A stretch of DNA of 64,000 nucleotides from Plecoglossus altivelis (GCA_036571765.1 BROE01000025.1:5340222-5404221); one strand, 5' to 3'. Shown: positions 13,711 through 24,932, counted from the first letter of the stretch. Notes: a model not told the origin generated them from the letters alone. Numbers and translations: made by a program.

Positions 13711-15623
13711 ATCCTTGGTCTGATGGTGGTCCGTAAGATGCTGGATATAATGTTCTCCCAGCATGATCTGGCCTGGGTGGACGACGTGCTGCCTGGGAAG
13801 GAGAAGAAGAAGAAGAAGGATGATGATAACAAGAAGAAGCCCAAAGACACAAAGAAGTCACGAGGTGACAACAGTGACGACGAGGTGACAAACTTTTAGT
13901 TTTTGCTGCCATCCACTGGCAGTTTTATTCAGATTCAATTGTGTTATTTTTTGTTCCTTGTGTAATGTGTGTCTGTATGTCTGTGTGAATGTATGTGTGT
14001 TCGCCGTGTGTTTGGGCATGTGCAGGAGAAGTACCATCCTTACTCCAACTGTTCCCCAAGCTCCGAGTCTGACCTGGATCGCAGGTACTGTGTGCTCAAA
14101 CTCCACATCCCCTACAGAGACCTTATCCAACCCCCAGACACCCCCTCACAGTGGGCAGCCCACTGCGAGCCAGGCAGATACCACCCCTGATACACCCCCC
14201 AGCCATGTACTCAGTGCACACAAACAACCATACACATGTGCACACAACGTGTTATACTCACATACACACATCAAATTTACACAAAAGCACTGACAAATGT
14301 CTCCACAAAGTGTTTCTGCAGTAGCATGCAGAAGCATCATGCAACTTCTACATGTGCACACAGTCACGTATATACATGCACAAACACAAATACAGAAGTC
14401 TCTCAGAGATAGACAGTCCTCTCCCGGCACTTTAAAGCAAAGCAGAAGTGTTATATTAGTTGCTAAGGGACCCCATTTTCTGCTAGTGTTCCTACAGTAT
14501 GTGATGTGTGAAATGTTCCTTTGTACACACATTACAAAGTCACAGATCGACTCATCAACTACCAGAACTCTGCTCATTTTTTCCAGTATGATACTGTCTT
14601 AGAAACTGCTGGAGCAAATTTTATTTTCAAAGAAATTAAATATGATCATGTCTGTATTATGAAAATACTGGCTTGGTTTCAATGTTTTTAGATGTGTGTT
14701 TCTATTAGATAAATAAACGCTTCATCAACTATCTGTAGTCAGTCAATGCCAGCAGTGTGTGAGATGCTTCTGTCCTACTGTATTTGCCCCAGGCTACTGC
14801 TACAAGTAGCATTTTGGTTGTTTCTTTTTCCCCCTGTCTATATGAGGGTGTCGCGCACAAACATACATGTTTAGCTCTTGTTTGTGTAGATGTCATTCTC
14901 TGCTTGCATGGGAACCCTTGCTACTGTATATGGATATTGTTGCTTGAGTCTTTATGTAGCATCAATGCCTTCTTCATCCCTTTTTGTGTGGCTTGATCTG
15001 TCGTATATAATCTCTTGTCTGCATCGCTGTGAATGATGCATGGTTTAGAATCACTGAAGAGAGTTGTATTCCAATGCTCTGCCTCCATATTAGCAAGGTT
15101 CCTTTATCTGAATAAGTTGCCTGCCGCCTTCCTTCTCAAGGTGTATCTTCATCCGAGAAGACAGTTTAGACTGTGACCACACCCTGGGAAGTCATCAATC
15201 AAAAAAAGCTGACGGCTTATATTTACTTTATCATTTTATAACTTCCACCTCCCCTTGAATTCACTCTGAAATCTTCTCAACATATGTTGATGACTTCCCA
15301 TGCTGAGGGAGGCTGGTCTCTACGCCCACACCTTATTCCCTCCCTCCTGTCCTCCCTCTCCTCCTTCCCTTCCCTCCCATCCCCCCTCCCCACTCCCAGT
15401 TCCCTCTCTGTGTATTTGGCTGGGTGCGTGTCATAACTGGACCTTGCCACTCCCCAGCATCACCCTGCATCTGAAGATCTCCTGCCCGTCGTCCCCAGCC
15501 ATGCCTATGGGCCGAGGGATGCCCTGCCCCGTGCCCCAGGTCAAGATCCAGGTGGAGTCGGACTACGAAGACACGGACACGGAGCATAGACACAGGGAAA
15601 TGAGCGGAGAGACCACGCTTTAG
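69..15623 (+). CDS. slc4a5: Electrogenic Na+/HCO3- cotransporter NBCe2 (SLC4A5), complete, 25 exons
   Basis: A plasma-membrane cotransporter that moves sodium with bicarbonate and controls cell and epithelial pH. Exons with matching phases: 69-132, 1321-1542, 3216-3333, 3583-3743, 4414-4572, 4864-4971, 5156-5211, 6519-6676, 6885-6972, 7505-7659, 7792-7920, 8051-8225, 8534-8667, 8979-9250, 9697-9758, 10159-10350, 10969-11082, 11509-11670, 11820-11998, 12241-12313, 12524-12592, 13186-13359, 13711-13884, 14026-14084, 15458-15623 (1140 aa; human SLC4A5 is about the same length). The start begins MDHEQMGDRG and aligns with the NBCe1-B type N-terminus, followed by IYIGVPVP and a basic run (about residues 25-43). 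The cytoplasmic domain carries RWVKFEEKVEEGGERW from residue 135. The SLC4 membrane domain includes FGGLLGDATDN, ITRFTEEGFSSLISF, TRPDRGW and ILIFMDQQ. The poly-Gly linker after SVFSLNELGQMNG, and YKCECLAPD, point to SLC4A5 rather than SLC4A4. Sequons lie at N681 and N689 in extracellular loop 3. The protein ends in ETTL, a class I PDZ-ligand form. The teleost a/b paralogue was not decided. Confidence 0.93.
133..1320 (+). other. slc4a5 intron 1, no gene seen
   Basis: AT-rich intron between the first coding exon and exon 2. It opens with GTGAGT and closes with a CCCACAG acceptor. I see no coding exon and no clear repeat in it. Confidence 0.6.
2490..3000. repeat. Probable interspersed repeat in slc4a5 intron 2
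   Basis: Intron 2 (1543-3215) contains a non-coding stretch that looks like a widespread fish repeat: a TATAGCCCTTTTTACAA-like opening, a segment rich in AAAAACTCCC and GAAGAATTTCAGTGAGGA-type phrases, then GC-richer text. The resemblance is from memory of the family style; borders were not found. Confidence 0.35.
3745..3960 (+). repeat. Imperfect tandem repeat of CTGTCTAGCCC/CCCTAGCCCT
   Basis: Directly after exon 4 of slc4a5, the intron has about ten imperfect copies built around CTGTCTARCCC alternating with CCCTAGCCCT. Unit length varies around 20-24 bases. Confidence 0.7.
4165..4360 (+). repeat. Degenerate tandem repeat, about 50-bp unit, in slc4a5 intron 4
   Basis: The phrase GTAGCCTGGTCAGTGTTTGG recurs in diverged form about four times at roughly 45-55 base spacing before exon 5. 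Confidence 0.6.
5212..6518 (+). other. slc4a5 intron 7, no gene seen
   Basis: A 1.3 kb intron between the short exon ending at 5211 and the exon at 6519. No coding exon, RNA gene or clear repeat was seen. Confidence 0.5.
11170..11465. repeat. MITE-like repeat with internal tandem units in slc4a5 intron
   Basis: Three diverged head-to-tail copies of a unit around CTCCAACCCTG..CCTG..GATACC (starting near 11180, 11268 and 11310), then CACACCTGATTCTAATAA and an end (GGTAGCTCTCTCCAGGAGCC) that partly mirrors the start. This matches the style of a hairpin-type repeat common in fish genomes (family name not known). It sits entirely between the exons ending at 11082 and starting at 11509. Confidence 0.55.
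13629..13708 (+). repeat. (TC)n microsatellite forming the polypyrimidine tract before slc4a5 exon 23
   Basis: About 80 bases of pure TC repeat end directly at the AG acceptor of the exon that starts at 13711. The wider intron (13360-13710) is CT-rich throughout. Confidence 0.95.
14026..14190 (+). CDS. slc4a5: Possible alternative terminal exon of slc4a5 (read-through of the 14084 donor)
   Basis: If the donor after 14084 is not used, the frame of exon 24 continues for about 35 more residues (starting YCVLKLHIPYR and ending GRYHP) to a stop at 14188-14190. An AATAAA lies about 520 bases further on, at 14712-14717. This would give a shorter protein without the ETTL end. It is an inference from reading frame and signal position only; no transcript evidence is available here. 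Confidence 0.35.
   Translation, partial: EKYHPYSNCSPSSESDLDRRYCVLKLHIPYRDLIQPPDTPSQWAAHCEPGRYHP
14712..14717 (+). other. AATAAA that could end a short slc4a5 transcript
   Basis: A canonical poly(A) hexamer inside the last intron of slc4a5, downstream of the possible alternative stop at 14190. Chance occurrence is likely enough that it only matters together with that read-through frame. Confidence 0.3.
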
Positions 15624-16726
15624 GTGACTTAAGCCTCCATGTGGACACACTGTGGACCCGCCACTATACAATAAGCCAATAAGCGCCAACTCACACGTTA
15701 AAGGCCTGTCATGAATCGACAGCTGTGGACATGTAACAGTTGGGCAGATAACAAAGGACATGGGATAGTAGAGGTTCCATATTTCAACCATTTGGAAGTC
15801 TGTCCAGTATAGTGTCAAGGGAATGTAGTGAAGACCACATGGGGCTGAAACTGGCACACAGATTTATATTTGTTATATATAAGAATATATTTTGTGTGAA
15901 AATATTTATATTTATATGTCCTTCATAACAACGCTGCATTGTTTATGCATTTGAGTCTTTACTTAAGATCTGAGTGCACAGTGAATCTGTGCAGCCCATC
16001 TACCATCTTCCTTGATGCTGATTTCAGATCCAGATGTAAATTTCCAGCCAGAATCGTAAAGGAGGATGTGAACCTTGGTAGAGTTATAGTTTACTTATAC
16101 AGGATGGTCCAATATTGCGTTCCCCTGACATCAGAGTTAGTGACAGTAAAACTGCTTTTTATTTGTAGTGGAATTTGATATGCTTCTACTGGAAAGGATT
16201 ATGATTTGACTATGTATTGAGAACGAATATTGTATTTCATCTCTTTCAGAGCAGCAAACTAGCTACAAAATGTTCCCCTCTGCCATTCACAACACATATG
16301 CTTTTGTATTCAAGCCACTGGGACAAAAAGAAACAACCAAAAGTTTACTAGAATGCACATTCTTGTTGTCACTAGTAAAGATGATGATGGTAATTATATT
16401 TAAAGATAAGACCACAAGGGATATGTCTTAAATTACAACAAGACATATCTGCACTATTCTAGAAAATAAGGTACCACAGATTCTGAGGAAACTAATATTG
16501 CTTGACAACAGAGAAAAATATATACAGGATACAGGAGGATATACATTATTTATAGTTTTGCGTCATTTGTGTACAGAATGTATAGCTGTGATTGATTTGT
16601 TATTGTGGTCATCCTTTACATGTTTAATGTTTATTTTACCATAAGAAAAAACATTAGCACAAAGATGTTTGTGTATTGTATCTGAGGTGGTCATTACAGA
16701 TAGCATATTGACATTACATCTGTGTA

Positions 16727-16732
16727 TTTATT
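16727..16732 (-). other. Candidate ogfod2 poly(A) signal
   Basis: TTTATT on the plus strand (AATAAA on the minus strand), about 400 bases after the ogfod2 stop. It is the closest such hexamer I saw. Confidence 0.35.
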
Positions 16733-16892
16733 CTAAATCTTTTCAATACACAACAGTCTTAACATTTTGACAGTGCATCCCATATATATGAATGTTGACA
16801 TGTATGAGATCATGAAGTGAACTGCACAGCAGAGGCACAAACAGAGTGTCATAAGGACAAAAATTGATTTTAAAAACCTGGAATTAAACTAA

Positions 16893-16898
16893 AATAAA
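16893..16898 (+). other. Candidate slc4a5 poly(A) signal AATAAA
   Basis: AATAAA about 1.27 kb after the slc4a5 stop, in AT-rich DNA. Other weaker hexamers are possible nearby. Confidence 0.4.
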
Positions 16899-17126
16899 AA
16901 ATACATATAAAACATAAAATATAAAAGTATATATACGACTGTGCTATGCACTGTTCTTTTTAGAGCTGTTCTAATAACGAGGGGAGTTTCAGCCATGGTA
17001 ACCTTTCCTCTCCTTGACCCCCTTTGGCATTTTGTCCAACCAACAAATGACACTCACTTGGCATACGACAAACCACCACGTGATCTGTTCAGGGTTGAGG
17101 ATCCATCTCAAAGACCAGGAAGGGTT

Positions 17127-18874
17127 TTATGTGAGGACGCAGGCTGTATTTAGGGGACGATATGTTGCTGGGTCCCTAGTAAACCCGTCCCCAAAGCCCT
17201 CTGCTTCCAGCAGAGTGGGCTTCCTGTTGCACATGGGGCAGAGCCTGTTGCGTTCTTGTGAGGCTCTTAGCCAGAGTATGAGGTTCCAGCGTTGGCCAGA
17301 GGAGATGGGTAGGGCCCCGTGCATGTGCTGGCCCCTGTGCAGGACCCCCTCGCCCTCTCTATGCTGCACCTCCGTGCATTCAGTCTCGCTCAGTGGCACC
17401 TGCAGGGGGCAGCACAACACATCAGGCTGCTGTTCACAAGGATGTAGTTCAGGATGTAGCTTTGTTATGTGGTGCTACTCGCATAAAACCATGAAAGAAG
17501 GTTATCTAAATAACATTTGGGTCATATTATGAGGAAATTGTAAAAAGGCACAGCTTTCACGAGTAATTCCAATACACACATGAGGAATTGTTACTGTTCT
17601 TAAGATTTAGGACTTGTATAAGGCACCTGTCTCATGTCTCCAAAGTAGAGGTTCCCCTCAGTGAACTCCTTCCCCAATGACACATTGAGAGTGACCTCAG
17701 CATTGTCATAATGATAACTCAGGTCCAGGTCTTCATGCATGTCGTACTTCACCACAAACGCTTTGTGGCTGTCCAGCTGTTGTCCTCCACAGTCCTGGTA
17801 CAGCAGAGATGTGATTGGCTGCAGGTAGTGTTCACGCAGAACGGTAATAAAGCCTTCGTCCAATCCCAGCTCATCTAGAAGGATCTGGGTGGAGATAAGG
17901 GGAAAAATATTGGCATGGGTATCAAGCTAGATATATGGCTGTTTAATGCCATATATAGAATGGCCTTATGTATCCGTATTCAAATGGCTGATACCCCATA
18001 GTGATTCATAGTGTTGGGTCTACTCTTAGGAGCGGAGGATGCTTCAAAATGCTCAAGCTCCTCTATTAGCTTCTCGCAGAAGCTTTTCTTGAACACAGGA
18101 AAGCGGTAGACCCTTTGGGCTTCAGATATGAGAGAAGGGAGAAAATGAACAAACTATTATCACTTCCATACTCCACATAAGACCTTATTGTTTCTATACA
18201 TAAGTGACAACGAAGGCTGTAACGTGAGATTCACCTGTCTCGGTCTGTATGAGGGCAAAAAGTCCATCTTCACTGGCGTCCTGAGACCGACAATAGTCTA
18301 CAATGTATCTAAACTCTGGTGCCAAATAGTTTTCCTGGGGGTCGTATTGAGTTAAGCAGGCTGTACAAATATATTGAGAGAGACAGAAGACGTTACTGGA
18401 AAAAGTATGCCTACCTGCAGCAAGTAAACGTGTTTGTGAAGAGGTGAGTAGTTGCTCAGTATGGCGGCTGCTCTGTCAGCGGATTTCAGACCACGGCTTC
18501 TACGCCTTTCAACTTCTAGAGATATCTAAACAGCAAATTCGATCTTCGTTAATTGTTAATGTAAACAAAAATCATACAGAACAATGACATACCTTGTGCA
18601 GGACTTCATCAAAATGCGCATTAGTGGAACAACCACGCGTCATCAGCATCTAATGATAAATACGTAATAAAAATGTTATTTTTCAGACATATAATAGAAC
18701 ATAATAGATAAAGAAACGAATAGCTGGAGAGATTCATACTCCTAGATAGTCCGATCTAAACTGGCACTTGGAAATGAATCGGACATGGAGTTTGTAGTCC
18801 TCAAGAAAAATGTTGTCTGTGTTGAAGCAACTACAAGTATAAAATGTTGGTTTAGGATCCTCCTCGTTCTGCAT
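17127..18874 (-). CDS. ogfod2: 2-oxoglutarate and iron-dependent oxygenase domain protein 2 (OGFOD2), complete, 7 exons
   Basis: A predicted Fe(II)/2-oxoglutarate dioxygenase of the prolyl 4-hydroxylase fold; its substrate is not established. Minus-strand exons in order: 18874-18740, 18649-18593, 18525-18415, 18334-18235, 18119-17995, 17884-17627, 17399-17127. Phases fit throughout and give 352 aa, against about 350 in human. The N-terminus has a Cys-rich FYTCSCFNTDN stretch. The metal-binding HxD is H234-Y-D236 in SYHYDNAEVTLN. The distal histidine is about H289 in GQHMHGA, and the 2-oxoglutarate-binding arginine about R299 in QRWNL. The end (LCPMCNRKP, EGFGDGFTRDP) matches the family. All active-site residues are present, so the enzyme should be functional. 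Confidence 0.95.
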
Positions 18875-20572
18875 GACTATCGGTGCAACTCTGATTATAA
18901 CTATTCACCAATATTTTATGAAAAAGATCGTTAAAGAAGCATGGCTTGCTAGCTAAACGTCATTAAGATCACTACGTAACCTCAGCCAGGAAACCCATTA
19001 GAGTTACGTTTCTACTGTTTCAAAATAAAAGTTGGCACAAAACGTGAAAGGGTCTTTACATGCTTTTCCAAATATGTTGGCTTATACATAATTGAAGTAA
19101 ATAAGATCAAATCATATCATATGAACAAGATAATATGAGATTTGGATTAACCAGGATTCAAATAATTAGTCGGTGACTGTAAACAAACAATAAATATCTT
19201 AGAATAGGAATTTTGCTGTTACAGAACCACCCTAATTTAGGAATCTCCCACATAAGTTATAGACAACTAAATGAGAATGACATGGATCCTGTCCTGAATC
19301 CAAATGACTGGTAGCAGCACTCCTGTTCGGTCTGTAGGGCAATAAAGAACAAGAACATGAACATAGAAGTAGAATGATTGAAAGGTAACCAGAAACAACT
19401 TACCACAAACATGTTTTACTACATAATACTAGTAGGCATATTTGACATGAGGGCATAACTTGACATCTAGAACTAATAGGTGAATGAGACAGGCAATGAA
19501 CTTTCATTTAATTTAAAACATTGAGTTCAGGAAGAATAAATAGGCATGCACGGATAAATTGATAATTTCAATCAAATATCTACAACAAAACTGTGTACTG
19601 TTAACCTGTTTGTCCAACATATTGCATAAATCTAAATTGTCCCACCCTGTAGCTATCTGTCTTTTACGATTTGCTTACATAACCTGTCATTTTTGTCCGC
19701 AGGTTACTGGTACAATGCTCAACTGCTCAACCAGCTATTTTGTGATATTGTGCTTAGAGCCTTTCATATGTGACTTCAAAACCTAGATAAGGACATAACA
19801 GGACAGCTGCCGATTAAAAAGTATTGATAATTTTGTAATTATTTTTGACTGAAGTTATAATAAAATCGGTCTAAGATAGGATAGGATAAAGCTAGGAATG
19901 GTTTCCTTAACAGGAAGATTAGATTTCTTCCAATAGGTCTACTATTGGTTTTCTAATAATGGGTTTTCTAATGACTGTTCCAGTAATTTCACACAAAAAC
20001 TAAACACGTTGGAAACCTTGGTACCATAGTCATAATTGCAATTATTTATTCACTTAGTGGACAGTCTTACCCACCCTAACGCTGTTACACTGTTATAATA
20101 AATACTTTACTGAAAGTGCAAATTATACATTAATGTTGCAAAGAACAACGATTCTTCCAGTGTTAAGGGATGTTCGACAGATCTGGTTGTATCTATAATC
20201 TAAAACACTATCTTCCTCGAATCTCCTCCTCTTCAACCAAGACACTTTACAACATAGGCAGACTGAAAAAACACTATGTTGCCAGATTTACTTGTATATT
20301 CATGTCAAATCAATAAATTGAAGGAAACTTAAGTACTGTATAGAAAAGAGGAAGTCACATTAGATATTTGTGTATCAGTTTGGTGAATAATTACACAAGG
20401 GTTCTCGTGTAACTGCAGTGTAACAGCTAATTCTAAGATGGTCCTAAGATCTCAGAGTTACTGTTTGCACTAACTGTAGCTATTCTATGTGGTCTCTGAC
20501 TTTATGGATGAGGTCATTTAGTTGGCCTGCAGTTTGTGTTGCTTGGCAAGACACTCAGTTGGGCCAGCTGTG
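18875..20572. other. ogfod2 promoter side and star 3' region, no gene seen
   Basis: About 1.7 kb, AT-rich. The end next to 18874 should contain the ogfod2 promoter (no TATA box recognised). The end next to 20573 should be the star 3' UTR. No exon-like open frame and no clear repeat were seen. Confidence 0.55.
20045..20050 (-). other. Candidate star poly(A) signal
   Basis: TTTATT on the plus strand, so AATAAA for the minus-strand star gene, about 520 bases after its stop. Predicted only from the hexamer. Confidence 0.35.
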
Positions 20573-20692
20573 TCAGCAAGCAGGTGCCATCTCCATGGTG
20601 ATGTGACTTGCCATCCTCTGTCTCAGGTGGTTTGCAAAGTCCACCTGTGTCTGGGAGAGGACTTTGTTTATGATGGCCTTTGGGATCCACCC

Positions 20693-20742
<50 letters not shown>

Positions 20743-23196
20743 AAAAGCAAATAAAAGAGTGAGACTTGAAATCTCAAGGACAGATCCGGATCTGGACAGA
20801 TCAGAAAGATGTCTCAATATCAAGGAATGAGTAACTGCAGATTAAATGGATCTTTGGACTTATGAATATGCAAACAGACAAAAGAGCATTCTGAATACCT
20901 TTAGGTCTATACTTAGCAGCCAGGTGAACTTGGTCTTGTTTGGGTCCTCTGCACTAGGCCTCATGACTATACAGGTAGGCCCATTCTCTGCCCTAAGACA
21001 GACAAAAGCCACACAGTGTCAGCATATGGAGTCATTCTATCTATTTCATCTATACATCCATCATTCATATGTCAGTCATTTGTGGTCGATCCCTCCCTTC
21101 CTCTGTGTGAGGTGGTGTGTAAGGTGGTGTACCTGACAACCCCCCTCTGCTGGGGCATCCCGGGGTGTTCGGTGGACATGCCTGCCAGAAAGCAGGTGGA
21201 GCCACGGCGCTTGGCACAGCGGACACTCACAAAGTCCCGCGGGCCCACAACGTTACCTGGCATCTCTGCGGAAATCTCATGAGTCACCATGGTGTCCTGA
21301 CCAATCTTCTGGAGGATCTGAAACAGAGTACATCAAAAATGAAAAATGTTTGACGTCCAGCTTCAGAAAATGTATTAATGTTGAACTTGATGTTCTCAGA
21401 GAGAGAGGAGGAGAAAGAGTGCAAGAGAAAGAGAGAAAGAGGGTGGGACGGAGAAAAAGAAAGTAAGAAAGAAAAAAAGAAAGAAAGACAAAAAGAAAGG
21501 AAAAAAAGAAAGAAAACAGAACTATAACTAAGGTGGAGCCTTTTGAGGCTGCATGTGCCTTTCCTTTAATCAGCCTGAAAGTCCTCACCTTAACCTGCTT
21601 GACATTAGGATTCCACTGGCCCATATCCTCCATGTTTCCCACTAGCTCCCCATACAGCCTGTCAGACGGCTCATCCAGAAGCACCTCCAGCTTGAAGACT
21701 TTCCCCACCTCGGGCAGAAACTTACTCAGAACCTTGTCTCCGTTAGGCTGTTAGAAAGACAGGGGGCAAGCAGGCAGAGCAGTTAAACACTGCCAAAATT
21801 TAGACTGCATATTCAATTCGCCTTGCCCACTGTTACGAAACTAACAAATCCCTCAAGAGATCTTAAGACAAGACATACGTATGGGGAGGGTACACCTTAG
21901 TGGAGGAGCCTTAACCTGCAGATCTGAAAGTCACCCCCTCACCCTTAGCTATACATTGCTTGGATAAAAGTGTCTGTCAAACAAATCCCTTTTTATTATC
22001 ATCCCGGTACTCGTCCCAGGTGTAATGTTACGTGGTGTTCCTGCTCCACTCACAGCGATGATCTCCGTGGTCCAGCCCTCCTCGTGGTTCAGGATGCTGA
22101 TGGACTTCTGCAGTGCCTCTTCTCCCTGTTTCATGTAGCACATCTCCTCGACGCTGTAGCCCCGCTCCTCCTCCATATGGGAACCTCGAGGACCGCAGAA
22201 TAAATATGACACACTCCTTGTGTGGGGATGCATGCGTGCATGTTTGTTGGACATTGTGAATGCTGAACATCAAGGGCTGAGGGTGAGGTAGAAAGAGTAG
22301 GCTTAACATCTCACATAAGATACACTATCAGTCTTCCAGAGACATGCCAGCTCTGCCCTCAGTCTCAACACTGGGCTGTCACTACACAAGCCCTCACAGC
22401 TCTGAGCAAGGTCAGTCAACAGCAGTGCTGTGCTGCAGATTGTGAATTATTTTGATCTTTCAGGGGTGGGAAGGACCAATGACACAAAAGATTTACTGAA
22501 AGCTGTAGCTACAGTGACCAACTGAGGCTCAAGTTGTTGAGGAGGACTTACTAAGTAGAGAGCTCCTACGTCGGACGCTGTTGATCCAGGGGCTGGGGCC
22601 AGGCCCTGCCAGCCTGCTGATTTCATGCTGGATGGCAACCATAGCATTCTTCCTCAGGCCTGGGAATGGAGGGAAAGGAAAAGAGACAGACAGACACAGT
22701 CAGTGGGAGAGAGACATATATAGAAACATACATCCACATAGAGAAAGACACAGTAAAGTAAAGCAGGGAATGGAAAAAGACAGGCAAAACAATAATGTTT
22801 GGAAAAAGGAGGAGAAAGAGAGAAAGACACAGAGAATGAGAAATGAAGAAAGAGGGAATGGAAAAGGAGCAGGCGGAACAATGTGTATGAGTATATGAGC
22901 CGTGAGTATGAAGAAAGAGAAACATGCAGGGCATTTTTAAACTACACCAGCCCACCAACATGAAACAATACTTTAATTCTGTTAAACAATAAGTAGTGAG
23001 GTATCAATGTAATTCGGTACACGATGAGTTTAGACAAAAAAATACAATTTAAGATATTAAAGAATGAATACAATGTTTTGTACCAAATAAGACCTCTAGA
23101 GATGTCTACAGACCCAGAAAGCTCACTCTCACCTGTCATGTTCCTCATGTGGCGGTAGGAGATGCCAGCACACAGCTTGAAGGTAGCAGGTAACAT
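20573..23196 (-). CDS. star: Steroidogenic acute regulatory protein (StAR/STARD1), complete, 7 exons
   Basis: Moves cholesterol to the inner mitochondrial membrane for CYP11A1, the rate-limiting step of steroid hormone synthesis. Minus-strand exons: 23196-23133, 22659-22552, 22184-22054, 21747-21589, 21317-21133, 20992-20899, 20692-20573. Phases agree and give 286 aa (human 285). The start MLPATFKLCAGISYRHMRNM is the conserved mitochondrial import leader. The START domain covers most of the rest (EVGKVFKLEV, QWNPNVKQ, VGPRDFVSVRCAKRRGS, TWLLSIDLKGWIPK, QTQVDFANHLRQRM). Both protein kinase A sites are kept: RRRSS at 51-55 and RRGS with Ser194. The residues equivalent to human Glu169 and Arg182, hit in lipoid adrenal hyperplasia, are Glu168 and Arg181 here. 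The last 14 or so residues (SHITMEMAPAC end) differ from mammals. Confidence 0.97.
20696..20738 (+). repeat. (GA)n microsatellite (CT on the star strand) at the last star acceptor
   Basis: About 43 bases of GA repeat. On the minus strand it is a CT tract that ends in CAAG and directly precedes the final star exon, so it serves as the polypyrimidine tract. Confidence 0.95.
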
Positions 23197-23321
23197 CTTG
23201 TATCGTGTCGATTCTTCTGCTTCTGAAAGAATGTTGGGTTCTTTGTAACAAATAGGAGAGGACTTTCTAGCAAATGGTTCAGTCTTCCAGATAGAGTGAG
23301 CTGAGTGGAGAACAGTGGTGT

Positions 23322-23387
23322 GCGTCACCTTGGATGATTTTCAGGTTTCCGTAGGCATGTGCCACTTTATACCCCCTTTGCAAGGCC
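23322..23387 (-). promoter_or_regulatory. star proximal promoter: TATA box and SF-1-like sites
   Basis: Reading the minus strand toward star: a TATAAA within GTATAAAG (plus 23365-23372) lies about 170 bases before the start codon. A CAAGGCC (23381-23387, plus orientation) lies just upstream of it. CCAAGGTGACG (23323-23334 on the minus strand) lies between TATA and the ATG. CAAGGYC/CAAGGTGA is the half-site bound by SF-1 (NR5A1), the known main regulator of StAR. TGACG also resembles half a CRE, fitting cAMP control. Sites are read by eye; none is proved. Confidence 0.5.
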
Positions 23388-23575
23388 GCTCTGTTGTCAT
23401 CTCTCTGATAAACGCATACATCATCCGCCTGTTCCTGTGACCCTGTGGCCAAGGACGCATCTAAAGCTTCACAAGAATGTCTCGGACTCTTGCAGACACT
23501 GTGTCAGATAACATGCAGTCCTCAGGCCCACTGAGGCATATACACACATACACACAGGAAGAAACACTGAGGCGC

Positions 23576-23638
23576 GCACACACACACACACACACACACC
23601 AACAGACACACTCTAAAGCCCTAAAGCACTTCATATGC

Positions 23639-23701
<63 letters not shown>

Positions 23702-23702
23702 G
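23576..23702 (+). repeat. Compound (CA)n...(CT)n(CA)n microsatellite upstream of star
   Basis: A CA run at about 23576-23599, then about 48 bases of CT repeat (23641-23688) running straight into a second CA run to about 23701. It lies 0.4-0.5 kb upstream of the star start codon. Confidence 0.95.
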
Positions 23703-24926
23703 AAAATTTCCTTCTGTTACATAGACACAAAAACATTGCTCACCTGTGTTTGATAACGTAGAGGTCCTACCTTTAAACTATGGTTCCACTCTCGCTGTTT
23801 CTGAAGGCATTGTGTTTTTGTATGTATGCCTGTATGCCTGGAGGCTAAAATGTGGTTACTTTACACTGTGTCTGATAGCTGAGATGTGGTTACTTTACAC
23901 TGTACCTGACAAATACACACCATTCCTTGACTCTGACCACCAAAATACTGTCAGAATGATGTCCTATTCTTCCCAGAATTTCAGCCTTTTTCCGTTTCTG
24001 TACGTACACTATTTGAATGTCAAATAATAAATGAAAACATTGCAAAATGTAAGTGTAGTGTACAACTGATCTTAGGCCTGTTTCCTCTGGCCAGAGCTGT
24101 TCTAATGACTCAAGGACTCATGTCCCGATCCAAACAGTCACATCACGCTGACTCACGACTGGCACTGGCTCTGTGTTACTGGTGTTGCTGGCGTCAGAGT
24201 GGCCTAATTGCCAGCTTTCTCCTCTCAGGTTGTAGAGGTTGATGTCCCCACTGTTGACAGTCTATCCATCAAGCAGCCCCATGGGCTTAGATAACCTTGC
24301 TCTCACTCCAACTGAAATCACATGGCATCTAACAGCAACATTGCTTCAGAAAGCAACACGTCACACAAGGCTCAAATCAACACCACTCAAGAACACACAA
24401 GCAGGAAGAAAGGTCAGTGGGCAAGAACACCACCAGGAGGAAGAGGAGGAAAAGAAAAAAGCAAGAGGACAGGATAATAACTCCTGGAGCAGAGATTGTC
24501 AGGGTCTTTTGCAGGGTGAATATGGCATCAGGACTGGAACACCCAGATCCCAGTATTATCTGCGACTGCTCTGGAGGGCAGGGGGTTTGTAATGGGGGGG
24601 GGGGGTTGGTTGCAGTCAGCCCCATGGCCTACCTTTTCCTGTACATGCCCCTGAGAAGGCCCAATAAGGGACGTGTATAGCTGAGTAGTAGAACATAGTG
24701 ATTATTATAATATAATCACATTATTATTATATGAGTATACATTTGATTTATATGGTCATTATAATGCTGTATGTACATGTCATGTGCATGATTGGCAGGC
24801 AACAGAAGACACAGCCATGTCTGTCAAGTACTCACAGTGCCTGCTTGAAGATGTTTTGACACAAAAACAGGGGTTAGAGAGACAGGGTGTAAGACAGGAG
24901 ACACACAGCCTTAGGTCAGGTCAGGC

Positions 24927-24932
24927 TTTATT
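24927..24932 (-). other. Candidate GRK poly(A) signal
   Basis: Plus-strand TTTATT (minus AATAAA, in the context CTAATAAAGCCTGACC), about 1.97 kb past the GRK stop. No transcript support. Confidence 0.35.

Larger units (their letters stand above)
15624..17126. other. Convergent 3' regions of slc4a5 and ogfod2
   Basis: About 1.5 kb between the slc4a5 stop and the ogfod2 stop, AT-rich, with no coding potential. It should hold both 3' UTRs. The candidate poly(A) hexamers (plus 16893-16898, minus 16727-16732) are placed so that the two transcripts could overlap by about 170 bases. Confidence 0.6.

Noticed and set aside
13415..13912. Minus-strand 165-aa Arg/Glu-rich frame
   Set aside because: It is created by the (TC)n repeat and lies antisense to a well supported slc4a5 exon.
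15333..15857. Minus-strand 174-aa frame
   Set aside because: Antisense to the last slc4a5 exon and its pyrimidine-rich intron; no family match.
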